Shown here piece by piece: positions 52,862 to 60,751 of a DNA stretch of 64,000 bases. Position numbers and translations under genes: made by a program. The notes under the pieces are model-generated. The model did not search any database, was not told the DNA's origin, and saw only the letters and a program-made list of their open reading frames with translations. Position 1 is the stretch's first letter; each line of letters opens with the position of its first letter. This stretch comes from SYFT01 sp964471115 (lineage in GTDB: Bacteria > Acidobacteriota > Vicinamibacteria > Vicinamibacterales > SCN-69-37): positions 1 through 64,000 of the forward strand of contig CAYYFE010000011.1 in assembly GCA_964471115.1 (NCBI GenBank). Direction: 5' to 3'.

Positions 52862-54043
52862 CTACCTGGCTCTCAGCCGGAACGGCGCGGACTGGGCGCT
52901 GACGTTCCCCGCGCGATCGACCGCCACAATCACGTAGGTGTATTCCACGCCGGCCTGCACCGCGCGGTCGGCATACAACGTCGCCGTCTCCGGCGTCGTC
53001 GTCAGCGGACGCAGCGTGCCCTCGGGGCCGTCTGCGCGCAAGACATGGTAGCCCACCAGATCCGGCGCCGACACCCCGGTCCACTCGATCGTGATGCGTC
53101 CCGGTTCGGCCACGCCGGTCGGCGCGGTGGGCGCCGGCGGCGGATACGTGTCGACCGCCGTGTGGCAGGCGGGCCCGGCCGGGCGGCTCTGGTAGGTCAC
53201 CGCGCCCACAGCCCGCACGCGACGGACGGTGAAGCAGCGTTCCTGGCCGAAGACCACCGGCGTGGACCACGTGCCGGTGGTGATCGGCGCGGGCTGCACG
53301 GGAGCCGGTTGTTCCTCGCCGAGCGGCGTGGACGCGTAGACGGCGACGGGCGTGCCGGCCGGCGCCGACCAGGACAGGGTCAGTTCGGTCTCCGAATGGC
53401 GGAGCGTGGGCGCGTCCGGGGGATCGCCGACGTCGACCAGGCGCACCGTCAGCGCCGGCGACGGGAGCCCGTCACGGCCGCGCGACGACACCGCCACGGC
53501 CACGTAGTACCGGGCCGGCAGGAGGAGCCGCTCGAAGGGCACGGCCACGCCGCTGGGCGCGAGGCGCAGGGGCACCCGGCGGACGGCCGGCGCCTGGGCC
53601 ACACGCAGCTGAGGCGTGGTGGCCGTCACGGGCGGCACCGTCTCGGTCCAGGTCGCCAGCTCGCCCGGCGCGGGCCGGGGATCGGCAGGCGCGCCCGCCG
53701 GCGGCGGCGGGTCACCGGGGGCCGGCGCGGGCCGGACCTCGACGCTGCCGGCGAGATATTCGCGGCGGACGAGATCGCGAGGCCTCGGAGGGTCGGCGCC
53801 AAACGGCGCCGAGTAGGCGTAGATGTCCACGCGCGCCACCATGGCCGGCGCCTCGGGATCCTGGCTGGTCGAGGGAACGCGGAGCTGCAGGGTGACGCGG
53901 TCGCCCACCACCCGGGCGCTCAGATCGCTGGGCGCCACCGGGAGCGGCCGCAGCGGCGGCAGCGGCGGGCCCTTTTGTCCGCAGGCCGCCGCCAGCGGGA
54001 GTAGCAGGCCGGCCGCGATCGCGGCTCGTCGCAGGCGGCTCAC
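52862..54043 (-). CDS. LptM-like lipoprotein with fibronectin type III domains
   Basis: The protein has 393 aa, GTG start overlapping hslU (GTGA). A signal peptide ends in the lipobox LAAAC, and the mature N-terminus begins CGQKGPPLPP, the hallmark of LptM (YifL) lipoproteins, which assist LptD maturation. LptM itself is only ~50-70 aa; here the motif is followed by three FN3-like beta-sandwich domains (~35-160, ~200-290, ~300-390; for example PTAPTGVAEPGRITIEWTGV). An outer-membrane anchored binding protein is inferred. Confidence 0.75.
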   Translation of the reverse strand: MSRLRRAAIAAGLLLPLAAACGQKGPPLPPLRPLPVAPSDLSARVVGDRVTLQLRVPSTSQDPEAPAMVARVDIYAYSAPFGADPPRPRDLVRREYLAGSVEVRPAPAPGDPPPPAGAPADPRPAPGELATWTETVPPVTATTPQLRVAQAPAVRRVPLRLAPSGVAVPFERLLLPARYYVAVAVSSRGRDGLPSPALTVRLVDVGDPPDAPTLRHSETELTLSWSAPAGTPVAVYASTPLGEEQPAPVQPAPITTGTWSTPVVFGQERCFTVRRVRAVGAVTYQSRPAGPACHTAVDTYPPPAPTAPTGVAEPGRITIEWTGVSAPDLVGYHVLRADGPEGTLRPLTTTPETATLYADRAVQAGVEYTYVIVAVDRAGNVSAQSAPFRLRAR

Positions 54044-55401
54044 AGGATGTACCTGGAGAGATCGTCACTCTTGGCGATGTCCGCCAGCATGCGATCCACA
54101 TAAGCCGGATCGATCGTGAGGGTCTGCCCCTCAAGATCCGGCGCGTGAAAGGACACCTCGTCGAGCAGCCGTTCCATCACGGTGTGCAGCCGCCGGGCCC
54201 CGATGTTCTCCGTTCGTTCGTTCACCAGCGTCGCCAGTTCCGCCACGCGCGTGATGGCCTCGGGCGTGAACACCAGGGTGACGCCTTCGGTCGCCATGAG
54301 CGAGACGTATTGCGTGATCAACGCGCTGCGGGGCTCGGTGAGGATGCGCACGAATTCGTCGCGGCCCAGGGCCTCGAGTTCGACGCGAATCGGAAACCGG
54401 CCCTGCAGTTCGGGAATCAGGTCCGACGGCTTCGAGACGTGGAACGCGCCGGCCGCGATGAACAACACGTGGTCCGTCTTCACCATCCCGTGTTTGGTGT
54501 TCACCGTCGTCCCCTCGACGATCGGCAGGATGTCGCGCTGCACGCCTTCGCGGCTGACATCGGGGCCGTGACTGCCCTCCTTGCCCGCAATCTTGTCGAT
54601 TTCATCGAGGAAGATGATGCCGGAGTTCTCGACGCGGTCGATCGCCGCCTTGGCCACCCCCTCCATGTCGATCAACTTCTGCGCTTCTTCGGCGATCAGA
54701 TGTTCGCGCGCCTCGGGCACGGGCATCGAGCGCCGCCGCGTCCGGCCCTGGAACATGCCGGGCATCATGTCGCGCAGGTTGACGCCGATCTCCTCGATCG
54801 ACGACCCGGCGATCACCTCGAAGGACGGCATGGTCTTCTGCGCCACGTCGAGTTCGACCACGCGCGCATCGAGCCGGCCGGCGCGCAGCTGCTCGCGCAG
54901 TTTCTCGCGCGTGGCGCTCGCGTGGTCGCGCGCGAGCGCGGCCTCGGTCGACGCGGCGCCGAACCCCGCGCCGGTGGCCGGCGGCGGCGGGGGCAGCAGC
55001 AGGTCGAGCAGCCGCTCTTCGGCGGCCTGCTCGGCGCGCGCGCGCACTTCGCGTTCGCGCTCCTCGCGCACCATCTTGACGGCAATCTCGACCAGGTCGC
55101 GCACCATCGACTCGACGTCGCGGCCCACGTAGCCGACCTCGGTGAACTTCGACGCCTCGATCTTCAGGAACGGCGACTGCGCCAGCCGCGCGAGCCGGCG
55201 CGCGATTTCGGTCTTGCCGACGCCGGTGGGCCCGATCATCAGGATGTTCTTCGGCGCCACATCGTCGGCCATGTCCTTCGGCAGGCGCTGCCGCCGGTAC
55301 CGGTTGCGCAGCGCGATCGCCACGGCGCGTTTGGCCTTCGACTGGCCGACGACGTACTTGTCGAGTTCAGCCACGATCTCCCGTGGCGTGAGCGTGTTCA
55401 T
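54040..55401 (-). CDS. hslU: ATP-dependent protease ATPase subunit HslU
   Basis: The protein has 453 aa. AAA+ unfoldase of the HslVU (ClpYQ) protease. N-terminus MNTLTPREIVAELDKYVVGQ; Walker A GPTGVGKT at 57-64; the I-domain ~110-240 with a Pro-rich loop (LLLPPPPPATG); Walker B IIFLDEIDK; sensor region PELQGRFPIRVEL; C-terminus SRYIL, the tail that inserts into HslV. ATG overlaps the hslV stop (TGATG). Confidence 0.96.
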   Translation of the reverse strand: MNTLTPREIVAELDKYVVGQSKAKRAVAIALRNRYRRQRLPKDMADDVAPKNILMIGPTGVGKTEIARRLARLAQSPFLKIEASKFTEVGYVGRDVESMVRDLVEIAVKMVREEREREVRARAEQAAEERLLDLLLPPPPPATGAGFGAASTEAALARDHASATREKLREQLRAGRLDARVVELDVAQKTMPSFEVIAGSSIEEIGVNLRDMMPGMFQGRTRRRSMPVPEAREHLIAEEAQKLIDMEGVAKAAIDRVENSGIIFLDEIDKIAGKEGSHGPDVSREGVQRDILPIVEGTTVNTKHGMVKTDHVLFIAAGAFHVSKPSDLIPELQGRFPIRVELEALGRDEFVRILTEPRSALITQYVSLMATEGVTLVFTPEAITRVAELATLVNERTENIGARRLHTVMERLLDEVSFHAPDLEGQTLTIDPAYVDRMLADIAKSDDLSRYIL

Positions 55402-55934
55402 CAGATCTCTTCCAGTGTCAGACGGGCGTTGGTGTAGACGCAGATGTCGGCGGCAATGCCCATCGCCTGCTCGACGATGGCCCGCGGCGTGAGCGTCGAG
55501 TGGGCCACCAGCGCGCGCGCTGCGGCCATCGCATACGCGCCGCCCGACCCGATGCCCATGATGCCGTCGTCCGGCTCGATGAGATCGCCGGTACCCGACA
55601 GCAGATACATCGACGCGGGGTCGGCGACCAGCAGCATCGCTTCGAGACGACGGAGCGCGCGGTCGGTGCGCCAGTCGCGGGCCAGCTCGACCGACGCGCG
55701 CTCGAGGTTGCCGCGGTGCGCTTCGAGCTTCGACTCGAAGCGGCCGAACAACGCGAAGCCGTCGGCCGCCGAGCCGGCAAACCCGGCCAGCACGCGGTCC
55801 TGGTAGAGCCGCCGCACCTTCCGGGCGCCGTGTTTGACGACCGTCTGGCCCAGGGTGACCTGGCCGTCGCTGGCCATCACCACCTTTCCCTGATGACGAA
55901 GGGCGAGCACGGTGGTGGCGTGGGTGTTCGACAT
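55401..55934 (-). CDS. hslV: ATP-dependent protease peptidase subunit HslV
   Basis: The protein has 177 aa. Proteasome-like threonine peptidase: the short propeptide MSNTHA precedes the catalytic Thr7 (HATTVLALRH), followed by ASDGQVTLGQTVVKHGARKV and GFAGSAADGFALF. The ATG at 55934 was chosen because longer in-frame readings run into the neighbouring divergent gene. It forms the HslVU complex with the next gene and heads an eleven-gene run. The 190-bp upstream region contains a TACGAT box 12 nt before the ATG and a direct repeat (GGACCGTCC twice). Confidence 0.95.
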   Translation of the reverse strand: MSNTHATTVLALRHQGKVVMASDGQVTLGQTVVKHGARKVRRLYQDRVLAGFAGSAADGFALFGRFESKLEAHRGNLERASVELARDWRTDRALRRLEAMLLVADPASMYLLSGTGDLIEPDDGIMGIGSGGAYAMAAARALVAHSTLTPRAIVEQAMGIAADICVYTNARLTLEEI

Positions 55935-56124
55935 GGCCAGTTCGGCATCGTATACGAAAGCGGGGACCGTCCGGACCGTCCCTCGCGGAGGGCACCGCCC
56001 GGCCCCCCGGGGCGACACGGCCGCGGAACGCCGCCCAAACACGCCCGGCAGGGATGGGGACAGGTATGGCAGAATTGTTGCAGTAGCCAGCCAGCGAGAG
56101 TTTGCCTGCCCAGGAGACTGATCT

Positions 56125-57081
56125 ATGGTGCGATATTCCCGCTCGCTCATCGTGGCGGCTGTCACGGCCACCTTGGCCCTGCCGGTCCTGACTGAAGCCC
56201 AGACGGCCATTCCTCGAACCGGGGGCTCCTCGAGCTCCGGATCCGCGGGGTCCTCGGGATCGTCCGGCTCCTCGGGTTCGTCCGGCGGCGAAACGGTGTC
56301 ACGGGGCGGCGACAGCCGGGTCGTGTTGCCGTCGTTCCCGACGGATTCACGCCGGCCATCGTCCTCGTCGTCCACACGCGGCGGGTCAACCTCGTCGCGC
56401 GGCGGCGACGGATACGCGGGCCCCGGCACCACGCGCAGCACCGGCGGTTCGGCGGTCACCCGGACGGGCGACTACACGGGCGCCGGCGCCGGCGCGCCGG
56501 TCATCGGTTCGCGGTCGCGTGGCGACCGGCCGACGGTCGGCACGGCGATGGAGCGGCCGTTCGGCTACGTCCCGCCCAACTACAACCTGTACTTCCCGGT
56601 TGACCCGTTCAGCCCGTGGGGCCGCTGGTATCCCTGGTATTACGGCGGGTTCGGCTACGGCTACGTGTCGTTTGACCCGTGGCGGTACGGCGTCTCGCGG
56701 TACTCGATGTATCGCTACGGCGCCTGGTACAACCCGTACGACCCGTGGTGTTACGGCGTGGGCTACTGGCTGTGTGATCCGTGGGGCGGCGCGACGACCT
56801 CGTCGTACGGCGGGGGGTCCGGCAGCCGCGACGAAGACGAGGCCGAGCCCACCGGATCGGTGCGGCTGCGGATTTCGCCGGCGAACGCCCGCGTGTATGT
56901 GGACGGCGCGCTGGTGGGCGTGGTCGACGACTTTGACGGCCTGACGGGCCACCTGAAGCTCACCGTGGCGGACCACGTCATCGAGATCCGCGCCGACGGA
57001 TACGAGACCTTCACGCCGAAGATCACGGTGGAAGCGGGCAAGACCCAGACCATTCGCGCCACGCTCAAGAAGATTCAGTGA
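56125..57081 (+). CDS. Secreted Ser-rich, Tyr/Trp-rich protein with C-terminal PEGA domain
   Basis: The protein has 318 aa. A signal peptide (SLIVAAVTATLALPVLTEAQ) is followed by a Ser/Gly-rich tract (~34-55), an aromatic central region (WGRWYPWYYGGFGYGYVSF) and a C-terminal PEGA domain of ~70 aa (SVRLRISPANARVYVDGALV, then VIEIRADGYETF). PEGA domains occur in envelope proteins that bind surface layers or sugars. An AGGAG ribosome site precedes the ATG. Next gene overlaps by 4 bp. Confidence 0.82.
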   Translation: MVRYSRSLIVAAVTATLALPVLTEAQTAIPRTGGSSSSGSAGSSGSSGSSGSSGGETVSRGGDSRVVLPSFPTDSRRPSSSSSTRGGSTSSRGGDGYAGPGTTRSTGGSAVTRTGDYTGAGAGAPVIGSRSRGDRPTVGTAMERPFGYVPPNYNLYFPVDPFSPWGRWYPWYYGGFGYGYVSFDPWRYGVSRYSMYRYGAWYNPYDPWCYGVGYWLCDPWGGATTSSYGGGSGSRDEDEAEPTGSVRLRISPANARVYVDGALVGVVDDFDGLTGHLKLTVADHVIEIRADGYETFTPKITVEAGKTQTIRATLKKIQ

Positions 57082-57491
57082 GCGCGGCGCGGCAGCAGTC
57101 GGTCGTCGCGGGCATCTCCTGCGCCTACGACCTCGCCATCGGGCTCGCCCTGCTCGCGGCGACCGACCGCTTTGCCGCCCTGTTCGGTGTGCCGGTGCCC
57201 GAACCGCGCACGTTCGTCACCATCTCCGGTCTGTTGCTCGTGTGTGTCGGCCTCGGGTATCTCGCGCCGATGCGCAACCCCTCGCAGCACCGCGCCTACC
57301 TGTGGATCTTCGGCCCCCTGCTCAAGGGCGCGGGCGCGGTGGTCTTCGTGTTGGAGTACGTCTGGTATGGCGCGCCGGTGGCCTACCTGATCTTCGCGTC
57401 GACCGATGGCGCGCTGGCGTTGGCGACGCTGGCGGTGCTGCTGCGCAGGGGAAGGACGCTCCCGCTCAGGGGCCTCGGCGGAACACCTTGA
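57078..57491 (+). CDS. Small four-helix membrane protein of unknown function
   Basis: The protein has 137 aa, GTG start overlapping the previous stop (GTGA). Four hydrophobic helices (VVAGISCAYDLAIGLALLAA, VTISGLLLVCVGLGYLA, GAGAVVFVLEYVWY, VAYLIFASTDGALALATLAV). No family recognised. Its last 26 bp overlap the end of the convergent minus-strand gene at 57466, at the edge of the AT-richer segment. Confidence 0.7.
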   Translation: MSAARQQSVVAGISCAYDLAIGLALLAATDRFAALFGVPVPEPRTFVTISGLLLVCVGLGYLAPMRNPSQHRAYLWIFGPLLKGAGAVVFVLEYVWYGAPVAYLIFASTDGALALATLAVLLRRGRTLPLRGLGGTP

Positions 57492-59538
57492 GCGAAAGAG
57501 ACGCCTCTTCGCCAGCGGTGAAAGAGGTCGCCACGGTTGGCAGGCCAGAGCCGCCAACAGTCAACGAGACTCGAACCTGAGGTGGAAGTCCCCCGAGCCT
57601 GAACGTCATTGCTCCGTTGCGCTCATTCACTGACAGCAGCTCGGCCGGAAAGCGATCAGCTGGCAGGTCACACGCCAAGCCCGGCCACGAAAGCCTGCCG
57701 ACGACGCTGCGTAAGCCGACGGGCGGCTCCGTGAAGGTAATCCGGGAACTCACGCCGGAATGGAGTCTGACCTGCAGGCGTCCGCCGTCAGGCGCAGATA
57801 CACAGGCAGGCGCGAGCCCGAGAGCCGAAATCATCACTGGGGCACCGGGATCAACGTTCGAACCGGACAGCGAAAAGAGCCCCGGCTCGATACGACGAAT
57901 CGAGTCGGTTTCGCCAAGCGTCACGGTCGCCGCCGCCACCCTCTGGCCATCTGGCCCGATGACTTCAAGCTCCGCCTCGTATCGGCGGAGCTCGAGCGTC
58001 AGCCGGACGGTCGGATCGTGCTCCGAAATCTCAAGAGTCCGGCGGCCACTGACCAGTTCGAGCCGGGATGGCAGTTGCTGGCGCGCCGACACTTCGAAAC
58101 GACCAGGCGGAAGTCCTGGAATCGCGATCGGAAGGTCTTCATGAGTCTGTATCACTCGACCGGTCCCCACGAGCCCGGTCACGTCGTCGCCTACTCTGCG
58201 GAACGTGAGGAGCACCGGCGACTCCCGTCCCCATCCACGAATATCGATACTGATGGTTCCCGGATGGACCACCCAGTCCAGTCGCTGCACACCAGTTGAC
58301 AAGACAACCGGTCGCTCTGAACCGAGCGATGCCATTCCATTGACTTCGAGCTTGGCGACGTACGTGCCAGGTTCGGGAACGGTCAACTCGAAGGCACCTC
58401 CCGGAAGGACTCGCGCTCGCGCAACCTCGGCATCGAGACGCTGCCCCTCCAGGGAGAGGACCACGTCGACGACTCCGACCAGGGCCCGGCCATCGCGGGT
58501 AACTGTTCCAAGTACCCGGACGCCTGTCGCCAATCCGCGCGCGACCGTGACCTCTCCTGGGGCGATGTGCGCGGGCGATTGCGCGAGCGCCCCGGTGGTC
58601 CGGTTTACGAATCGGACCAGGTAGTCGCCCGCTTCCAATCCTTCGATCCTCAGGGTGCACGTTGAGCTCATCTCCGACCGGACGACTTCCATCTCGGCGC
58701 GCCCACTGGAAGTGATGGAGGAACGGGTCAGATGAACCCAGGGCGCCTGATTGCATAACGGCGGTTCGGCCTCAACATCGAGGGCCCCGAGGGCCTGGCG
58801 CATGAACCGAATGACTGTCGTCGCACCCGAACGCACCTCGACCGACTGCGAGCGACCTGCGTGGCCGCCTCGGTAGATCGGCGTCACTCGGTAAACACCA
58901 GGCGCCAGGCCGGACGCGGCAGCCCATCGTTGGCCGTGAACAGCCGCCATATGCTTCCGACCTGCTTGATCGAGCCGAAACGTGACCGGCGCGAACCTCT
59001 GGTTCGCAACTCCGACGAACACTTCGCCACCGACAACCGGCGACGGCACGTCCATCGAACCCTCGACGTCGCGTGGTACTTCCAGAGTAACCGGCGACAT
59101 CTCATCGCGAATTACTCGGATGAGTCCGCTTCGATCTGCGGGAACCTTCAACGCGCCATCACCACTGAGGCGGCGACTCGCGATCGCTATTTGGTTGCCA
59201 TCGGCGTCGACTTCCAACGCTTCAATCATCGCACCGGGCGCCGTCAGCACCACAGTTCTCGCGGGAGTCCAGGGCAGTCCGGTCAACTGGCAGACTTGGC
59301 TCCGATCAAGATCGAAGGAAACCGCATTGCGAGCATCACATGACAACGTCACCGGATCGCCGCCACAAGCCAACTTCACAGAGCCAGGATCGATAGTTGT
59401 CGCTTCAGCCGAGCCGACAGATGACAGGCGACACACTGGCGCTATCACCCACGAAGGCAACGGAGGTGGAGTCTGCTGGTTCGTCACGCTGATCAACCCA
59501 GCCAGACACGCCATCACGCGAACGCTTAGTGCCGTCAA
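57466..59538 (-). CDS. Large secreted protein with carboxypeptidase-regulatory-like/beta-sandwich repeats
   Basis: I start at the TTG at 59538 (690 aa) because GAGGG lies 4 nt upstream and a signal peptide follows (LSVRVMACLAGLISV); a TTG at 59559 or an internal ATG at 59514 are alternatives. The protein is beta-rich throughout, with repeated CarboxypepD_reg-like units (GLAPGVYRVTPIY, GLEAGDYLVRFVN, VPEPGTYVAKLEV, GLPPGRFEVSARQ), the 'G-x-Y/F-x-V' strand of such domains. Early Cys residues (CRLSS, CGGD, CDAR, CQLTG) may pair. Base composition (55-72% GC in lines I counted) is lower than the neighbours. It follows the DsbA-like gene by 10 bp. Confidence 0.7.
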   Translation of the reverse strand: MTALSVRVMACLAGLISVTNQQTPPPLPSWVIAPVCRLSSVGSAEATTIDPGSVKLACGGDPVTLSCDARNAVSFDLDRSQVCQLTGLPWTPARTVVLTAPGAMIEALEVDADGNQIAIASRRLSGDGALKVPADRSGLIRVIRDEMSPVTLEVPRDVEGSMDVPSPVVGGEVFVGVANQRFAPVTFRLDQAGRKHMAAVHGQRWAAASGLAPGVYRVTPIYRGGHAGRSQSVEVRSGATTVIRFMRQALGALDVEAEPPLCNQAPWVHLTRSSITSSGRAEMEVVRSEMSSTCTLRIEGLEAGDYLVRFVNRTTGALAQSPAHIAPGEVTVARGLATGVRVLGTVTRDGRALVGVVDVVLSLEGQRLDAEVARARVLPGGAFELTVPEPGTYVAKLEVNGMASLGSERPVVLSTGVQRLDWVVHPGTISIDIRGWGRESPVLLTFRRVGDDVTGLVGTGRVIQTHEDLPIAIPGLPPGRFEVSARQQLPSRLELVSGRRTLEISEHDPTVRLTLELRRYEAELEVIGPDGQRVAAATVTLGETDSIRRIEPGLFSLSGSNVDPGAPVMISALGLAPACVSAPDGGRLQVRLHSGVSSRITFTEPPVGLRSVVGRLSWPGLACDLPADRFPAELLSVNERNGAMTFRLGGLPPQVRVSLTVGGSGLPTVATSFTAGEEASLSLKVFRRGP

Positions 59539-59548
59539 GTCACCCTCG

Positions 59549-60277
59549 TCAGGGATCAACCGAGAGCGAGCGCGCCAAGATTGCCTCGATCTCGTTCAGC
59601 GACACCGCGCCATCTCGACGAAGTAGGACGCGTGCCTTGCCATCTGTCGTCAACCGGCCAAACAGCAGGGTGGGCGTCCCAGAGATTCCAAGTGTTCCAG
59701 CTAGGTCGCGGTCGCGCTCCACTCTTGCTGGTCCCGTTGAGAGCGCGCAGGCGTCAAGAGCAGCTTGGTCAAGTCCGAGGTCGGCAAGGTCCGAGGGTCG
59801 AATGGTGTCCGTCTTCCTCGTCGAGTGAACGAAGATGCGATCGTGCGCGGCTTCGAATGCCCCTTGGTCCGCCGCGCAAGTCGCAATGGCGGCAAGGTCG
59901 GCAGCCTTGGGGTGGATCGCAGTCAGGGGGAGGTTGCGGAAGACGACCTGAAGGCGGCCGCTCCGCACGTACTTGTCCAACAACGTTGGCCACGTATCGG
60001 TGGCAAACTGACGGCAGAACGGACACTCAAAGTCCGAGAAGAGGATGACAACTGCGCTGGCGTCCTGCTGGCCGATTCGTATGCCATCCAAGTCGACCGG
60101 TTCTGCGGGCAAGGCTGGACCAGGGACACGTCCCGCACCAGCGCCGTTCCTCCCGACAGTGATGTTGACGTGCCCCGTCAGGAGTCCAAGTGCCAACGCC
60201 ACCATCGCGACTGACGCGAGCCAGTCAAGTGATGTGCGTGCGATTTCAACAGAACGTCCCAAACGCCGATGCGTCAT
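59549..60277 (-). CDS. Membrane-anchored DsbA-like thiol oxidoreductase
   Basis: The protein has 242 aa. An N-terminal membrane anchor (LDWLASVAMVALALGLLTGH) precedes a thioredoxin-fold domain with the active site FECPFC (CxxC) and the later cis-Pro string GISGTPTLLFGRL. Similar to DsbA/thiol-disulfide interchange proteins that introduce disulfides outside the cytoplasm. It sits directly between a 12-Cys secreted protein and a Cys-containing secreted beta-protein, so those are natural clients (inference). It starts 17 bp after the miniprotein gene. Confidence 0.82.
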   Translation of the reverse strand: MTHRRLGRSVEIARTSLDWLASVAMVALALGLLTGHVNITVGRNGAGAGRVPGPALPAEPVDLDGIRIGQQDASAVVILFSDFECPFCRQFATDTWPTLLDKYVRSGRLQVVFRNLPLTAIHPKAADLAAIATCAADQGAFEAAHDRIFVHSTRKTDTIRPSDLADLGLDQAALDACALSTGPARVERDRDLAGTLGISGTPTLLFGRLTTDGKARVLLRRDGAVSLNEIEAILARSLSVDP

Positions 60278-60294
60278 GGCGTAACGGAGTCAGC

Positions 60295-60636
60295 TCATTC
60301 CAGCGATTCTCGGCACCCGCACGTGCGCCAGGCACAACACGGCGCCGAGAGCCCACACATCGGGTCGCAATTACCGCCAAGGCCGGTGAAGACATCGCCA
60401 CCTGGATTGCTGGGGTTTGGAACCCAACCTTCGCCACAAGCTGAGCACACCTGAGAACAACCAGCCGGCGATGCCGTCTCACACGACGCGTAGCACTGCG
60501 GTGTACTTGCGGCAGTACACGTCCGAATCTGCTCTTCGTCGGCGCGAACCTGTTGGCTGACGATCCCCAGCGCCACGCAGAACAGGACGACACTTCCAGA
60601 CCGAACCGTCTTATGCCAAGAACGTGTTCCGCCCAT
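60295..60636 (-). CDS. Secreted 12-cysteine miniprotein, unrecognised family
   Basis: The protein has 113 aa. A signal peptide (GSVVLFCVALGIVSQQVRA) leaves a mature chain of ~80 aa with 12 Cys. Spacing is C-x7-C-x3-C-x7-C-x3-C-x2-C-x22-C-x3-C-x5-CC-x4-C-x-C, including three C-x3-C motifs (CYASC, CSQVC, CDPMC). Six disulfides are possible. A strong ribosome site (AGGAGG) lies 4 nt upstream of the ATG and a strong-looking promoter with a poly-G spacer lies before it. No homology recognised; secreted toxin-like, metal-binding or structural roles are all open. Confidence 0.72.
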   Translation of the reverse strand: MGGTRSWHKTVRSGSVVLFCVALGIVSQQVRADEEQIRTCTAASTPQCYASCETASPAGCSQVCSACGEGWVPNPSNPGGDVFTGLGGNCDPMCGLSAPCCAWRTCGCRESLE

Positions 60637-60668
60637 TGACCCTCCTGTCGAACGCGAGTTGGAGGCGG

Positions 60669-60700
60669 ATTATCCCCCCCCCCCCCGGTTGAAATGTCAA
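60669..60700 (-). promoter_or_regulatory. Promoter with homopolymeric spacer (putatively phase-variable)
   Basis: Minus strand: -35 TTGACA (60700-60695) is a perfect consensus and -10 GATAAT (60674-60669) matches 5 of 6. The spacer is 20 bp, of which 12 are G. The start would lie ~26 nt before the ATG at 60636. Optimal spacing is 17 bp, which this promoter would reach with three fewer G. Neisseria porA uses the same layout for phase variation (established knowledge). Confidence 0.65.
60674..60686. repeat. 13-nt C homopolymer
   Basis: Thirteen consecutive C on the plus strand, the longest homopolymer I see in the window. It forms the spacer of the promoter above plus the first base of its -10 hexamer. 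Confidence 0.95.
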
Positions 60701-60751
60701 GGGCCTGCGCCGGTCTGACTGTTGGTCGAACTGACGCCCGATGTCTCGCGC

